From Rhodocyclaceae bacterium (GTDB lineage Bacteria > Pseudomonadota > Gammaproteobacteria > Burkholderiales > Rhodocyclaceae): a DNA stretch of 64,000 nt. The stretch is taken from the NCBI GenBank assembly GCA_016791115.1, contig JAEUNL010000046.1:1-64000 (forward strand), read 5' to 3'. The translations under genes were made by a program, and so were the position numbers. Under the pieces are notes generated by a model. The model did not search any database. It worked only from the letters and a program-made list of their open reading frames with translations, and was not told where the DNA came from. Positions 47,500 through 55,775 of this stretch are shown here, one piece after another (position 1 is the first letter of the stretch; the number at the start of each line of letters is the position of its first letter).

Positions 47500-48774
47500 A
47501 TGACTCGACCAATCATCGTATTTCGCGGCCTCGTCGCGCTGCTGGCGTGCCTGCTCGCGATACCGGCACTGGCGCAACTCACGATCGAAATCACGGGCAC
47601 CGGTGCGAATCGCATTCCGATCTCGATCGCCCAGTTCGAGGGGGAAACGCAGTTGCCGAAGAGCGTGACTGACGTCGTGCGCGCCGACCTCGAGCGCAGC
47701 GGACTGTTCAAGGTCATCGGCATCCCCTCCACGCTCGGCGAAACCGCGACGGTGGACGCCGCGGACTGGAAATCGCGCGGCGTTGACGCCCTCGCCGTCG
47801 GCACGATCCGTGCCGCGGGTGATCGCTACGAAGTGCGCTTCCGTTTGCACGACACCGTGAAGGCGGCGCAACTCGGCGGACTCAGCATTTCGATGAACGC
47901 GGCACAGAATCGCGCCACCGGCCACAAGATCGCCGATTTCATCTACGAGAAGCTGATCGGCGAGCCCGGCACTTTCTCGACCAGCATTGCGTATGTCGTG
48001 AAGACCGGCGGCCGCTACCAGCTCCAGGTCGCCGACGCCGACGGGATGAATGCGCAGACCGCGCTGTCCTCGCCGGAACCGATCATCTCGCCAACCTGGT
48101 CGCCCGACGGCACGCGGCTGGCCTACGTGTCGTTCGAGAAGAAGAAGCCGGTGATCTACGTGCACTCGATCGTCACCTCGCAACGCCAGATCGTGGCCAA
48201 TTTCAAGGGCTCGAACAGCGCGCCGGCCTGGTCGCCGGACGGGCGCCGCCTGGCCGTGGTGCTGACCAAGGACGGCAACTCCCAGATGTATTCGGTCAAT
48301 GCCGACGGCTCGGGTGTGCAGCGCCTTGCAAGCTCGCCCGGCATCGACACCGAGCCCACGTTCTCGCCCGACGGTTCGTACATCTACTTCACCTCGGACC
48401 GTGGCGGCGCGCCGCAGATCTACCGCGTTTCAGCCGGTGGCGGCGATCCGCAGCGCGTGACCTTCGACGGCACGTACAACGTGAGCCCGCATCTTTCGCC
48501 GGACGGCAAGAGCCTTGCCTACATCACGCGCAACGGCGGATTCCGCGTCGCGCTGATGGACCTGGCAACGCGCCAGACCCAGATCCTCACCGATTCGGCC
48601 AAGGACGAATCGCCGAGCTTCGCGCCCAACGGGCGTATGATCCTGTACGCATCCGAGATCGGGGGGCGCGGCGTGCTCGCCGCCGTCTCGACGGACGGAC
48701 GGATCAAGCAGAGGCTCAGCGTCGCCGCGGCCGACGTGCGAGAACCCGCGTGGGGTCCGCTGCCCAAGAAATGA
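47500..48774 (+). CDS. tolB: Tol-Pal system beta-propeller TolB
   Basis: A 424-residue periplasmic protein with signal peptide (1-25, [10 protein letters not shown]), N-terminal domain (about 26-165) and a six-bladed propeller (about 170-424) with repeated [30 protein letters not shown] and [10 protein letters not shown] motifs. TolB binds Pal and is pulled by TolA during outer-membrane constriction. The ATG follows AAGGGAG with 4-base spacing, and the 36-base tolA-tolB gap carries no terminator. Confidence 0.97.
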   Translation: MTRPIIVFRGLVALLACLLAIPALAQLTIEITGTGANRIPISIAQFEGETQLPKSVTDVVRADLERSGLFKVIGIPSTLGETATVDAADWKSRGVDALAVGTIRAAGDRYEVRFRLHDTVKAAQLGGLSISMNAAQNRATGHKIADFIYEKLIGEPGTFSTSIAYVVKTGGRYQLQVADADGMNAQTALSSPEPIISPTWSPDGTRLAYVSFEKKKPVIYVHSIVTSQRQIVANFKGSNSAPAWSPDGRRLAVVLTKDGNSQMYSVNADGSGVQRLASSPGIDTEPTFSPDGSYIYFTSDRGGAPQIYRVSAGGGDPQRVTFDGTYNVSPHLSPDGKSLAYITRNGGFRVALMDLATRQTQILTDSAKDESPSFAPNGRMILYASEIGGRGVLAAVSTDGRIKQRLSVAAADVREPAWGPLPKK

Positions 48775-48834
48775 CGAGGCAGCACCCGACGATTTATGCC
48801 CACCTGACTACTTGGACTTTGACGGAGAAATAGC

Positions 48835-49383
48835 ATGAGAAAGATGATCCCGGCCCTGCTCGCCGCCCTGCTGCTGGCCGCCTGCAGCTCGACCCCCAAG
48901 ACCGAATCGGGAGGCGCAAAGATCGAGGACCGCACACCGGGCAGCGGCGCGACGACCGATGGCAATGCCGGGAAGATCCAGACCATCACGCCGGATGCCA
49001 CGAACGGCTCGCCGCTGGCTATCCTCAAGGATCCGAAGAGCATCCTGTCAAAGCGCAGCATCTACTTCGACTTCGACAGCTACGTGATCAAGCAGGAACA
49101 CCAGGCGCTGGTCGAGGCGCACGGCAAGTTCCTGCGCGAGCACCCGGAACTGAAGGTGCTGATCCAGGGCAACGCCGACGAGCGCGGCTCGCGCGAGTAC
49201 AACCTCGCGCTCGGCCAGAAGCGCGCGGAAGCGGTGCGCAAGGCGCTCACCCTGCTCGGCGCCAAGGATGCGCAGATCGAGGCGGTCAGTCTCGGCGAGG
49301 AGAAGCCGAAGAACGCCGGGCATGACGAAGCAGCCTGGGCGGAAAACCGCCGCGGCGACATCCTGTACTCCGGCGAGTTCTGA
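48835..49383 (+). CDS. pal: Peptidoglycan-associated lipoprotein Pal
   Basis: A 182-residue outer-membrane lipoprotein with lipobox LLAAC (Cys17), a flexible Gly/Thr-rich linker and a C-terminal OmpA-like domain (about 68-182; IYFDFDSYVIKQEHQALVEAHGKFL, LIQGNADERGSREYNLALGQKRAEAV) that binds diaminopimelate of peptidoglycan. It is the outer-membrane end of the Tol-Pal complex. A ribosome site GGAG lies 8 bases before the ATG. Confidence 0.98.
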   Translation: MRKMIPALLAALLLAACSSTPKTESGGAKIEDRTPGSGATTDGNAGKIQTITPDATNGSPLAILKDPKSILSKRSIYFDFDSYVIKQEHQALVEAHGKFLREHPELKVLIQGNADERGSREYNLALGQKRAEAVRKALTLLGAKDAQIEAVSLGEEKPKNAGHDEAAWAENRRGDILYSGEF

Positions 49384-49396
49384 TCGCCCAACGGGC

Positions 49397-49416
49397 GGCG
49401 GCGACGCGTCGCCGCC
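49397..49416. terminator. Perfect 20-base palindrome between pal and cpoB
   Basis: GGCGGCGACG followed immediately by its complement CGTCGCCGCC, flanked by one more GC pair on each side and then CGGTTTCG. It lies 14 bases after the pal stop and 55 before cpoB. It may reduce readthrough or stabilise the upstream transcript; with only three T residues it is a weak terminator at best. Confidence 0.5.
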
Positions 49417-49470
49417 CGGTTTCGCCGCTGGCCCCGCCGGCCCCGTCACCACGTTTCGACCGACCGAACC

Positions 49471-50244
49471 ATGAAGCTCAGATGCATCGTTTCCGGACTC
49501 CTGCTGGGTGCCGGTATTGCCGCCCACGCGCACGCCGGCATGTTCGACGACGAGGAGGCACGCGCGCGCATCGAGGCGCTGAAGCGTGAAACCGCGGCCC
49601 GTTTCGAGCGGATGGAGGCAGCGCAGCGGCAGCAGATCGAACTGTCGAACCAGATCGAGCTGGTGCGGCAGGACATTGCGCGCCTGCGCGGCCAGATCGA
49701 AGTGCTGAATCACGAAATCGAATCGGCCCAGAAACGGCAGAAGGATTTCTACGTCGATCTGGACGACCGCATGCGCAAGCTGGAAGCGGCGGCCCAGGAA
49801 CAGCACGCCAAGGCCACGGCAGCGGCCGCGGCCGCAGCGGCTGCCGCTGCCGCAGGGCCCAAGGTCGACCCGGCAGAGGAAAGCCGGGACTACGAGGCCG
49901 CACTGACCCTGCTCAAGAGCGGCAAGTATCGCGACGCCGGCAACGCCTTCGAGGGATTCGTCGGCAAATATCCCGACAGCGGATTCCAGCCCTCGGCGAA
50001 CTACTGGGCCGGCAGCGCGTTCTACCAGGGGCGTGACTACGCCAAGGCCACGACGTATTTCGGCAAGGTCGTGTCCAACTGGCCGAACGATGCCCGCGCC
50101 CCCGACGCCCTGCTCGGCATGGCGAATGCACAGTCCGACGCCGGCGATGCAAAGGCCGCCAAAGCAACACTGCAATCGCTGCTGGGCAAGTATCCGTCCA
50201 GCAACGCTGCGCAGGTCGCCAAGCAGCGGCTCGCGCGCAAGTAG
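49471..50244 (+). CDS. cpoB: Cell division coordinator CpoB (YbgF)
   Basis: A 257-residue periplasmic protein: signal peptide (1-23, IAAHAHAG), a trimerising coiled coil (about 24-110; QQIELSNQIELVRQDIARLRGQIEVLN), a poly-Ala run (about 111-125) and TPR repeats (about 135-257; YEAALTLLKSGKYRDAGNAFEGF, GYAKATTYFGKV-type). CpoB couples Tol-Pal to peptidoglycan synthesis at division sites and binds TolA. Last gene of the tol-pal operon, with queE 30 bases on. Confidence 0.93.
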   Translation: MKLRCIVSGLLLGAGIAAHAHAGMFDDEEARARIEALKRETAARFERMEAAQRQQIELSNQIELVRQDIARLRGQIEVLNHEIESAQKRQKDFYVDLDDRMRKLEAAAQEQHAKATAAAAAAAAAAAAGPKVDPAEESRDYEAALTLLKSGKYRDAGNAFEGFVGKYPDSGFQPSANYWAGSAFYQGRDYAKATTYFGKVVSNWPNDARAPDALLGMANAQSDAGDAKAAKATLQSLLGKYPSSNAAQVAKQRLARK

Positions 50245-50274
50245 CCGGGCCGCGCCTGCGCGCGGCACCCCGCC

Positions 50275-50976
50275 ATGAACGCGCCTTCCACCGCCGCCGG
50301 CATCGAACCTGCGGGCGACTCGCAGGGTCTGCCTGATGTCAGGCTGCGCCTGACCGAGATCTTCTTTTCGCTACAGGGCGAAACCAGCCGCGCCGGCTTG
50401 CCGACGGTGTTCGTCCGGCTCACCGGCTGCCCGCTGCGCTGCAGCTGGTGTGACACCACCTATTCCTTCAACGGCGGCGAAAGCGTGGCGTTGCGCGAGA
50501 TCCTGGACCGGGTTGCCACGTTCGGGCCGCGCTACGTCTGCGTGACCGGCGGCGAACCGCTCGCTCAGAAGGCGTGCCTCGCCCTGCTCGCGGCGCTATG
50601 CGATGCCGGTTATTCGGTATCGCTCGAAACCAGCGGCGCGATCGACCTCGCGGGTGTGGACGCGCGCGTGTCGGTCATCATGGACCTCAAGGCGCCGGAC
50701 TCCGGCGAGGCAGCACGCAATCGCTGGGAGAACCTCGCCCTGCTCGATGCCGACGACGAACTCAAGATCGTGCTCGCAGGACGCGCCGATTACGAATGGG
50801 CGCGCGCGCGGTTGCGGGAGCACGACCTGGCCGCGATCTGCCCGGTCGTGCTGTCACCGGTGGCGGACACGCTGGCCCCGGCGGATCTGGCGCAATGGAT
50901 CCTCGACGACCGCCTGCCGGTGCGCATGCAGGTTCAGCTTCACAAGGTGATCTGGGGCAACACCCCGGGCCGCTGA
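50275..50976 (+). CDS. queE: 7-carboxy-7-deazaguanine synthase QueE
   Basis: A 233-residue radical SAM enzyme that converts 6-carboxytetrahydropterin to 7-carboxy-7-deazaguanine in queuosine synthesis. The iron-sulfur cluster motif is Cys52, Cys56, Cys59 (GCPLRCSWCDTTY), preceded by FFSLQGETSRAGLPTVFVRL, and VCVTGGEPLAQKACL is the SAM-binding GGE part. The downstream neighbour is queC, the next step. Confidence 0.95.
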   Translation: MNAPSTAAGIEPAGDSQGLPDVRLRLTEIFFSLQGETSRAGLPTVFVRLTGCPLRCSWCDTTYSFNGGESVALREILDRVATFGPRYVCVTGGEPLAQKACLALLAALCDAGYSVSLETSGAIDLAGVDARVSVIMDLKAPDSGEAARNRWENLALLDADDELKIVLAGRADYEWARARLREHDLAAICPVVLSPVADTLAPADLAQWILDDRLPVRMQVQLHKVIWGNTPGR

Positions 50977-51078
50977 AAACCGCATCGCCATCCTGCAGCC
51001 GATTCCCCGATCCGTGTTGCTGTTTCCGCTGTCCGCATGGCCGGGTATAGTCTGCGCCAGCCCAATCCGGAGTTCCTC

Positions 51079-51756
51079 TTGTCTGCTTCAAACGCCATCG
51101 TGCTGCTTTCCGGCGGCCTCGATTCCGCGACAACGCTCGCCATCGCGCACGAACGCGGCCACACCTGCCATACGCTGTCGTTCGATTACGGCCAGCGTCA
51201 TCGTGCCGAACTTGACGCCGCGCGCCGGCTTGCCGCATCCCTCGGCGCGGCGGAACATCGCGCGTTCCGCATCGACCTAGCCCAGTTCGGCGGCTCTGCG
51301 CTGACCGACGACACACTCGAGGTGCCGACCGCAGGACTCGCCCCCGGCATTCCGATCACCTACGTGCCGGCGCGCAACACCGTGATGCTTTCGCTCGCGC
51401 TGGCCTGGGCCGAGGTGCTCGATGCGCGTCACATCTTCATCGGCGTCAATGCGGTCGACTACTCCGGCTACCCCGATTGCCGGCCCGAGTACATCGCGGC
51501 TTTCGAGGCGATGGCGAACCTGGCGACGCGCGCCGGCGTCGAAGGCACGCCGGTGCGCATCGAGGCCCCGCTGATCGCGCTCAGCAAGGCAGATATCATT
51601 CGCACGGGGTTGCACCTCGGCGTCGACTACGCGCTGACCGTATCCTGCTACCAGGCCGACGCGGCCGGGCGGGCATGCGGACTGTGCGATTCCTGCCGGC
51701 TGCGCCGCGCCGGATTCGCCGATGCCGGCGTCGCCGACCCGACGCGCTACGTCTGA
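51079..51756 (+). CDS. queC: 7-cyano-7-deazaguanine synthase QueC
   Basis: A 225-residue ATP-dependent enzyme turning carboxy-deazaguanine into preQ0. The PP-loop motif is [10 protein letters not shown] (SGGLDS at 10-15), and the zinc-binding Cys cluster [17 protein letters not shown] is near the C-terminus. I chose TTG at 51079 because GGAG precedes it with 7-base spacing and it gives the usual short N-terminus; an in-frame ATG at 51037 would add 14 residues without a ribosome site. It follows queE and lies 22 bases before the YeeE/YedE transporter. Confidence 0.95.
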   Translation: MSASNAIVLLSGGLDSATTLAIAHERGHTCHTLSFDYGQRHRAELDAARRLAASLGAAEHRAFRIDLAQFGGSALTDDTLEVPTAGLAPGIPITYVPARNTVMLSLALAWAEVLDARHIFIGVNAVDYSGYPDCRPEYIAAFEAMANLATRAGVEGTPVRIEAPLIALSKADIIRTGLHLGVDYALTVSCYQADAAGRACGLCDSCRLRRAGFADAGVADPTRYV

Positions 51757-51778
51757 TCCGCAGGGAGCTGGCTGCAAC

Positions 51779-52894
51779 ATGACCGACACCTCGATCGCTT
51801 CGCCGACCCTGATCGCCTGGCTGGGCTTCGGCCTCGGCGCCATCTTCGGTGCAGTCGGCAATCGCACCAGCTTCTGCACCATGGGCGCGGTTTCCGACAT
51901 CGTCGCCATGGGCGACTGGAACCGCATGCGCATGTGGCTGCTCGCCATCGCGGTCGCCATCCTGGGCAGCCAGGCGCTGCAATTCGGCGGCATGATCGAC
52001 CTCGGCAAGTCCATTTACACGGCGCCGCGCCTGAACTGGCTCTCGATCGTGGCGGGCGGCCTGTGCTTCGGCATCGGCATGACGCTGGCGTCGGGCTGCG
52101 GCACCAAGACGCTGATCCGCATCGGCGGCGGCAACCTCAAGTCGCTGGTGGTGTTCGTCTTCCTCGCGATCTCGGCCTACATGACGCTCAAGGGTCTGTT
52201 CGCAGTCTGGCGCCTGAAGGCGCTCGACCCCGTCGGCGTGACCTTGCCGACCAACCAGGACCTGCCTTCGCTGGTCGCGATCACCGGCGCGGCAACCCGG
52301 CCGCAGGCGATGGTCGCCGGCGCGCTGCTGGTCGGCGGCGCCCTGGCGGCATTCGCCCTGATACGTGCGGAATTCCGCCGCTTTGACTACTTGCTGGGCG
52401 CCCTTACCACCGGGCTGGTGATCGTTGCCGGATGGTACGTGACGGGCCACCTCGGCTACGTCGCCGAACACCCTGAGACGCTGCAGGAAGCCTTCGTCGG
52501 CACCAACAGCGGGCGCGCCGAATCGCTCACCTTCGTCGCCCCCTACGCGTACACCATCGAACTGCTGATGCTGTGGAGCGATGCCAGCAAATCGGTCACC
52601 TTCGGCGTGGCGGCAGCGCTCGGGGTCATCGCGGGATCGGCGGTGTATGCGGTCGGGAGCGGCAACTTCAGGCTCGAGTCGTTCCGCGATCCGAATGACA
52701 TGCTCCGCCACATCGCCGGCGGCGTGCTGATGGGGTTCGGCGGCGTCAGCGCACTCGGCTGCACCATCGGCCAGGGCATCACCGGCATTTCCACCCTCGC
52801 GCTCGGCTCGATGCTGGCGCTCGTCTCGATCATCGCAGGCTGCGTCGCTGCACTCAAGTTCGAATTGTGGCGCCTTGAGCGCCAACAAAATTGA
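51779..52894 (+). CDS. YeeE/YedE-family sulfur-compound transporter
   Basis: A 371-residue inner-membrane protein with about ten TM helices in two homologous halves. Each half carries the conserved Cys/Gly motifs of the family: NRTSFCTMGAVSDI and GMTLASGCGTKTLIRIGGGNLKS in the first, GVSALGCTIGQGITGISTLALGS in the second. Related YeeE imports thiosulfate. In this genome, which also has fccAB, a role in sulfur-compound uptake or export is plausible. The 3' end overlaps the tRNA promoter. Confidence 0.9.
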   Translation: MTDTSIASPTLIAWLGFGLGAIFGAVGNRTSFCTMGAVSDIVAMGDWNRMRMWLLAIAVAILGSQALQFGGMIDLGKSIYTAPRLNWLSIVAGGLCFGIGMTLASGCGTKTLIRIGGGNLKSLVVFVFLAISAYMTLKGLFAVWRLKALDPVGVTLPTNQDLPSLVAITGAATRPQAMVAGALLVGGALAAFALIRAEFRRFDYLLGALTTGLVIVAGWYVTGHLGYVAEHPETLQEAFVGTNSGRAESLTFVAPYAYTIELLMLWSDASKSVTFGVAAALGVIAGSAVYAVGSGNFRLESFRDPNDMLRHIAGGVLMGFGGVSALGCTIGQGITGISTLALGSMLALVSIIAGCVAALKFELWRLERQQN

Positions 52895-52919
52895 CAGTGC
52901 GCCAACCCCTGCCTATAAT
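52891..52919 (+). promoter_or_regulatory. Consensus sigma-70 promoter for the tRNA-Lys pair
   Basis: TTGACA (52891-52896), exactly 17 bases, then TATAAT (52914-52919): a perfect consensus promoter. It overlaps the last codons and stop of the YeeE/YedE gene. The first tRNA starts 33 bases after the -10 box, and GCGCC at the start of the leader suits strong transcription. Confidence 0.95.
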
Positions 52920-52952
52920 GCGCCCTCTTTTGCAGGGCAGGCCTCGATCTGC

Positions 52953-53028
52953 GGGTCGTTAGCTCAGTCGGTAGAGCAGCGGACTTTTAATCCGTTGGTC
53001 GCGTGTTCGAGTCACGCACGACCCACCA
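52953..53028 (+). tRNA. tRNA-Lys (anticodon UUU)
   Basis: 76 nucleotides including the encoded CCA. Acceptor stem GGGTCGT/ACGACCC, D arm AGCTCAGTCGGTAGAGC, anticodon loop CTTTTAA with anticodon TTT, T arm with GTTCGAGTC, discriminator A. It reads AAA and AAG. Confidence 0.98.
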
Positions 53029-53069
53029 GAGTCCGCCCCCGACGTGTTGCCCGCAAATTCCAGAATTCA

Positions 53070-53145
53070 GGGTTGTTAGCTCAGCTGGTAGAGCAGCGGA
53101 CTCTTAATCCGTAGGTCGTAGGTTCGATCCCTACACAACCCACCA
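53070..53145 (+). tRNA. tRNA-Lys (anticodon CUU)
   Basis: 76 nucleotides with encoded CCA. Acceptor stem GGGTTGT/ACAACCC, D arm AGCTCAGCTGGTAGAGC, anticodon loop CTCTTAA with anticodon CTT, T arm GGTTCGATCC. It lies 41 bases after the first tRNA-Lys and is almost certainly in the same transcript; together they cover both Lys codons. Confidence 0.98.
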
Positions 53146-53150
53146 AACAG

Positions 53151-53179
53151 AAGGGCTTGGCCGATGGCCAGGCCTTTTT
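53151..53179 (+). terminator. Rho-independent terminator after the tRNA pair
   Basis: Stem GGCTTGGCC/GGCCAGGCC (nine pairs, one T-G wobble) with loop GAT, followed by TTTTTC. It begins 6 bases after the CCA end of the second tRNA. Confidence 0.92.
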
Positions 53180-53280
53180 CTTTTGCCCGCCCTGCAACCC
53201 GCGTGGACTGGCGCTTGCAAACATGCAAGCCTGCAGAAGTCCGGAAACAGGACATCTGCGGGATACCAGCCCCGAGAGTA

Positions 53281-53303
53281 CCAATCCACGCGCCTTCCAG
53301 GCC
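53281..53303. repeat. Intergenic repeat copy (partial)
   Basis: ATCCACGCGCCTTCCAGGCC (53284-53303) matches 18 of 20 bases of 11960-11979. Nearby CTTGCA/TGCAAG (about 53212-53228) forms a small hairpin. It lies between the tRNA terminator and the end of mltA. Confidence 0.55.
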
Positions 53304-53309
53304 GACGAT

Positions 53310-54986
53310 TCAACGGTCTTCCACGCACAAATCCGGATCGGCGATAACGCAATCGAGTTCGGGCGCGACGGCCGCGAGGCCGCGGGTTTTGGCTACGCTA
53401 TCGCGCGCGGCGACCTGCTGGCCGAGCGGCAGCATCAGCCACATGCGGCCGGATTCCTTCATGCGCGCGGCCTGCAGCCCGGCGTTACCGCCGAAGCCCC
53501 AGAAATAGTCGGCGCGCACCGCGCCGCGGATCGCACCGCCGGTGTCCTGCGCCATGACGAGGCGGTTGAGTCGCCCCTTGCGGCCGGGCTGCGTGGTGGA
53601 CATGAACACGGGATAGCCGAGCGGCGTGGTACGCGGGTCGACCGCCACCGATCGCCCGGCCGTCAGCGGCACGCCGAGGGCGCCGATCGGGCCGTCCGGG
53701 CCATCCGGAATCTCGCGGAAGAAGACGAAGCTCGGATCGGCCGATATCGCACGCAGCAATTCCGGGCCGGGCTGCGGGAAGGCGGGCGCGGCGGCCTCCG
53801 CCGCAGGCGCAGCGGGTCGCGCGACCGACTGGCGCGCCGCACCAGGTTTGCCGGTGGCCAGTTCCTCGACCAGCCGCTCGACATCGGGCGGCAGCGGTTC
53901 TTTCGGCCGCGGCACCGGTTTCGGGCGGCCGACCTGGCTGCCGCGCGTGAGTGGTTCGGCAGCATCGCCCGACGGATCGGCGGTGTCATCCTCGACATCG
54001 CTCAAGCCGACATCGAGTCCGCGCGTAAGCACGCGGCCTTTGCGGGGTTCCGCGGCATCCTTGCGCACCGGCGGCTGGAACGGGTGGCCGTTCTGCTCGG
54101 CGTAACCGAGGCGCACGATGCTGCCGTCGGGCAGGCGCACCTTGCCGGCGCCCTGAATCTGCATGGAATAAAATGCCGCCGGGTTGTCGACCCAGACCAG
54201 CACGCGCGACTGCGCCAGGCCGTCGCGCTCAATCTCCGCACGCGTGGCGTAGGGCACGACGCGCCGTCCTTCCAGACGCACACGAAGTTTCTTGTCGCGC
54301 ACGTCGGGCTGCAGCTTGCCGACGTCGATCAGGTAGGCGCCGCCGGGTGTAGGAATCACGCTGCGGCCTTCGACGCGCGCCGCCAGCGGCCTGCCGCGCA
54401 GGTTCGGGGGAATCAGCCGGACATCGATCGTGAGCAGGTCATCCGGCAGGCCATAGACCGGAAAAAGGTAGGCGCCGCCGCGCACCCGGCTGCCGTTGAT
54501 CAGGGGTTCGTAATAGCCGGTGATCACGCCCTCGGGCGTGCGATCCGCATTGCGGATCTCGTAGAGCGCGAACTCTCGCTCGAAGAACTGGCGGATCGAC
54601 TCGTCGCCGGCGGACCCGAGCCGCGTCGAACGCTCGCACGGCCCGTTCCAGGCAGGCTTGCGCCCGAGCGCGGCGCAACTGCGCAGGAAGGCCGCCCACG
54701 CGTCTGCCAACCGATCCTCGCGCCAGCCGGGCAATTGCAGCCAGCTCGCCGGCTGGAAATGGGCGTGGCGCGTGCTGAATGCATGTTGCACCGCATCTTC
54801 GTCGACGTCGGCAACCTGAGGCAGGATGCTGCGCGGGGCGGCATCCGGCGACGGCGCGGCCGGCGCATCCGCCGCCGCTGCCACGGCCGGCTGCGCGCGA
54901 TCGTCGCGCAGCCGATCCGGCCCGGCACAGGCTGCAACCGCAAGCCCAAGGAATGCAACCACGTTGCGCCAACGCTCCTGCACCAT
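53310..54986 (-). CDS. mltA: Membrane-bound lytic murein transglycosylase MltA
   Basis: A 558-residue outer-membrane lipoprotein (lipobox VAAC, Cys20) that cleaves peptidoglycan glycan chains. The MltA barrel (about 140-330; EGVITGYYEPLINGSRVRGGAYLFPVYG, YSMQIQGAGKVRLPDG, YAEQNGHPF) and the 3D domain with the catalytic Asp (about 470-545; LVMAQDTGGAIRGAVRADYFWGFG) are intact. Between GHPFQPP and FVFFREIPDG an extra low-complexity, Pro/Ala-rich stretch of about 100 residues is inserted where most MltA proteins have about 40. Length is well above the 365-400 usual. Confidence 0.93.
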   Translation of the reverse strand: MVQERWRNVVAFLGLAVAACAGPDRLRDDRAQPAVAAAADAPAAPSPDAAPRSILPQVADVDEDAVQHAFSTRHAHFQPASWLQLPGWREDRLADAWAAFLRSCAALGRKPAWNGPCERSTRLGSAGDESIRQFFEREFALYEIRNADRTPEGVITGYYEPLINGSRVRGGAYLFPVYGLPDDLLTIDVRLIPPNLRGRPLAARVEGRSVIPTPGGAYLIDVGKLQPDVRDKKLRVRLEGRRVVPYATRAEIERDGLAQSRVLVWVDNPAAFYSMQIQGAGKVRLPDGSIVRLGYAEQNGHPFQPPVRKDAAEPRKGRVLTRGLDVGLSDVEDDTADPSGDAAEPLTRGSQVGRPKPVPRPKEPLPPDVERLVEELATGKPGAARQSVARPAAPAAEAAAPAFPQPGPELLRAISADPSFVFFREIPDGPDGPIGALGVPLTAGRSVAVDPRTTPLGYPVFMSTTQPGRKGRLNRLVMAQDTGGAIRGAVRADYFWGFGGNAGLQAARMKESGRMWLMLPLGQQVAARDSVAKTRGLAAVAPELDCVIADPDLCVEDR

Positions 54987-55239
54987 GCCGTCCTTTCCTG
55001 ACTTTACGCATCGCGCCGTGCCGCCCCGCAGCCTGCCGCAGCACCGTCATATTTGAGCATACCGCCCGGATCGCGCGCTGCTGAATAGGTCGCATGTCTA
55101 GGACGTTCGAACGAAACGCCGGCGCACGACACGCTTTATACTCTGAGGCCGATACACGCAGCCGAGGGCGGCGGTATTGCTGGACGCCCGCGCCCCGAGC
55201 GGCGAGAATGCGGGCAGGCTGCACCCGGAGGAGAACGAT
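54987..55239. other. Intergenic region between mltA and tssJ
   Basis: 253 bases between divergent mltA and the T6SS genes. A TATACT box (55137-55142) could be a sigma-70 -10, with no good -35. At 55166-55181 the sequence GGGCGGCGGTATTGCT has the GG-N10-GC spacing of a sigma-54 promoter 59 bases before tssJ; such matches are common by chance in GC-rich DNA. No gene is seen. Confidence 0.4.
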
Positions 55240-55719
55240 TTGGCTGATCAGAAGCTCGATGCACCCCGAATGTTGCGTTTCCTGTTCCTGACAGCCCTGA
55301 TGCTGCTGCTCGCCGCATGCAGCAGCACCCCAAAACCCACCATCGTCAGCACCACGCTCGATGCCACGGCCGGCGTGAATCCCGACAGCAAGGGCCGCGC
55401 CTCGCCGATCGTCGTGCGCCTGTTCGAGTTGCGCGCGACGTCGGGATTCGACAGTGCCGACTTCTTCTCGCTTTGGGACCGCGAGCGCGACGCGATGGGC
55501 AACGACCTGGTCACGCGCGACGAATTCCAGCTACGCCCCGGCGAGCAGAAGAAACTGGAGCGCACGCTGCAGCCCGATACGCGTTTCATTGGCGTCGTTG
55601 CCGCCTTCCGGGATCTTGAACGCTCCACCTGGCGCAGCACCGTCGCAGTCGTGCCGCAGAAGAAACAGCCGGTCACGATCAAGATCGATACCCGCAGCAT
55701 CGCGATATCCGGCAAATAG
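55240..55719 (+). CDS. tssJ: Type VI secretion lipoprotein TssJ
   Basis: A 159-residue outer-membrane lipoprotein of the T6SS membrane complex (TssJLM), which anchors TssM to the outer membrane. The signal ends in lipobox LLAAC, followed by SSTPKPTIVSTTLDATAGVNPDSKG and the TssJ beta-sandwich (PIVVRLFELRATSGFDSADFFSLWDRE, RDEFQLRPGEQKKLERTLQPDTRFIGVVAAFRD). TTG at 55240 has GGAGGAG with 7-base spacing, while the in-frame ATG at 55270 has no ribosome site, so I prefer TTG. First of five tss/tag genes. Confidence 0.93.
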   Translation: MADQKLDAPRMLRFLFLTALMLLLAACSSTPKPTIVSTTLDATAGVNPDSKGRASPIVVRLFELRATSGFDSADFFSLWDRERDAMGNDLVTRDEFQLRPGEQKKLERTLQPDTRFIGVVAAFRDLERSTWRSTVAVVPQKKQPVTIKIDTRSIAISGK

Positions 55720-55775
55720 CGCCGTCGTGCCGCGGCGTGCGCGGCACTTCGGGCAGATCGAACAAGAGGACGGTC

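Noticed and set aside
52953-53145. tRNA-Lys pair as an attachment site for an integrated element
   Set aside because: No partial tRNA repeat, integrase or composition shift follows; mltA and T6SS genes downstream look native in base use.
53157-55001. 614-codon plus-strand open frame over mltA
   Set aside because: A shadow of the conserved minus-strand MltA protein with no family match of its own.
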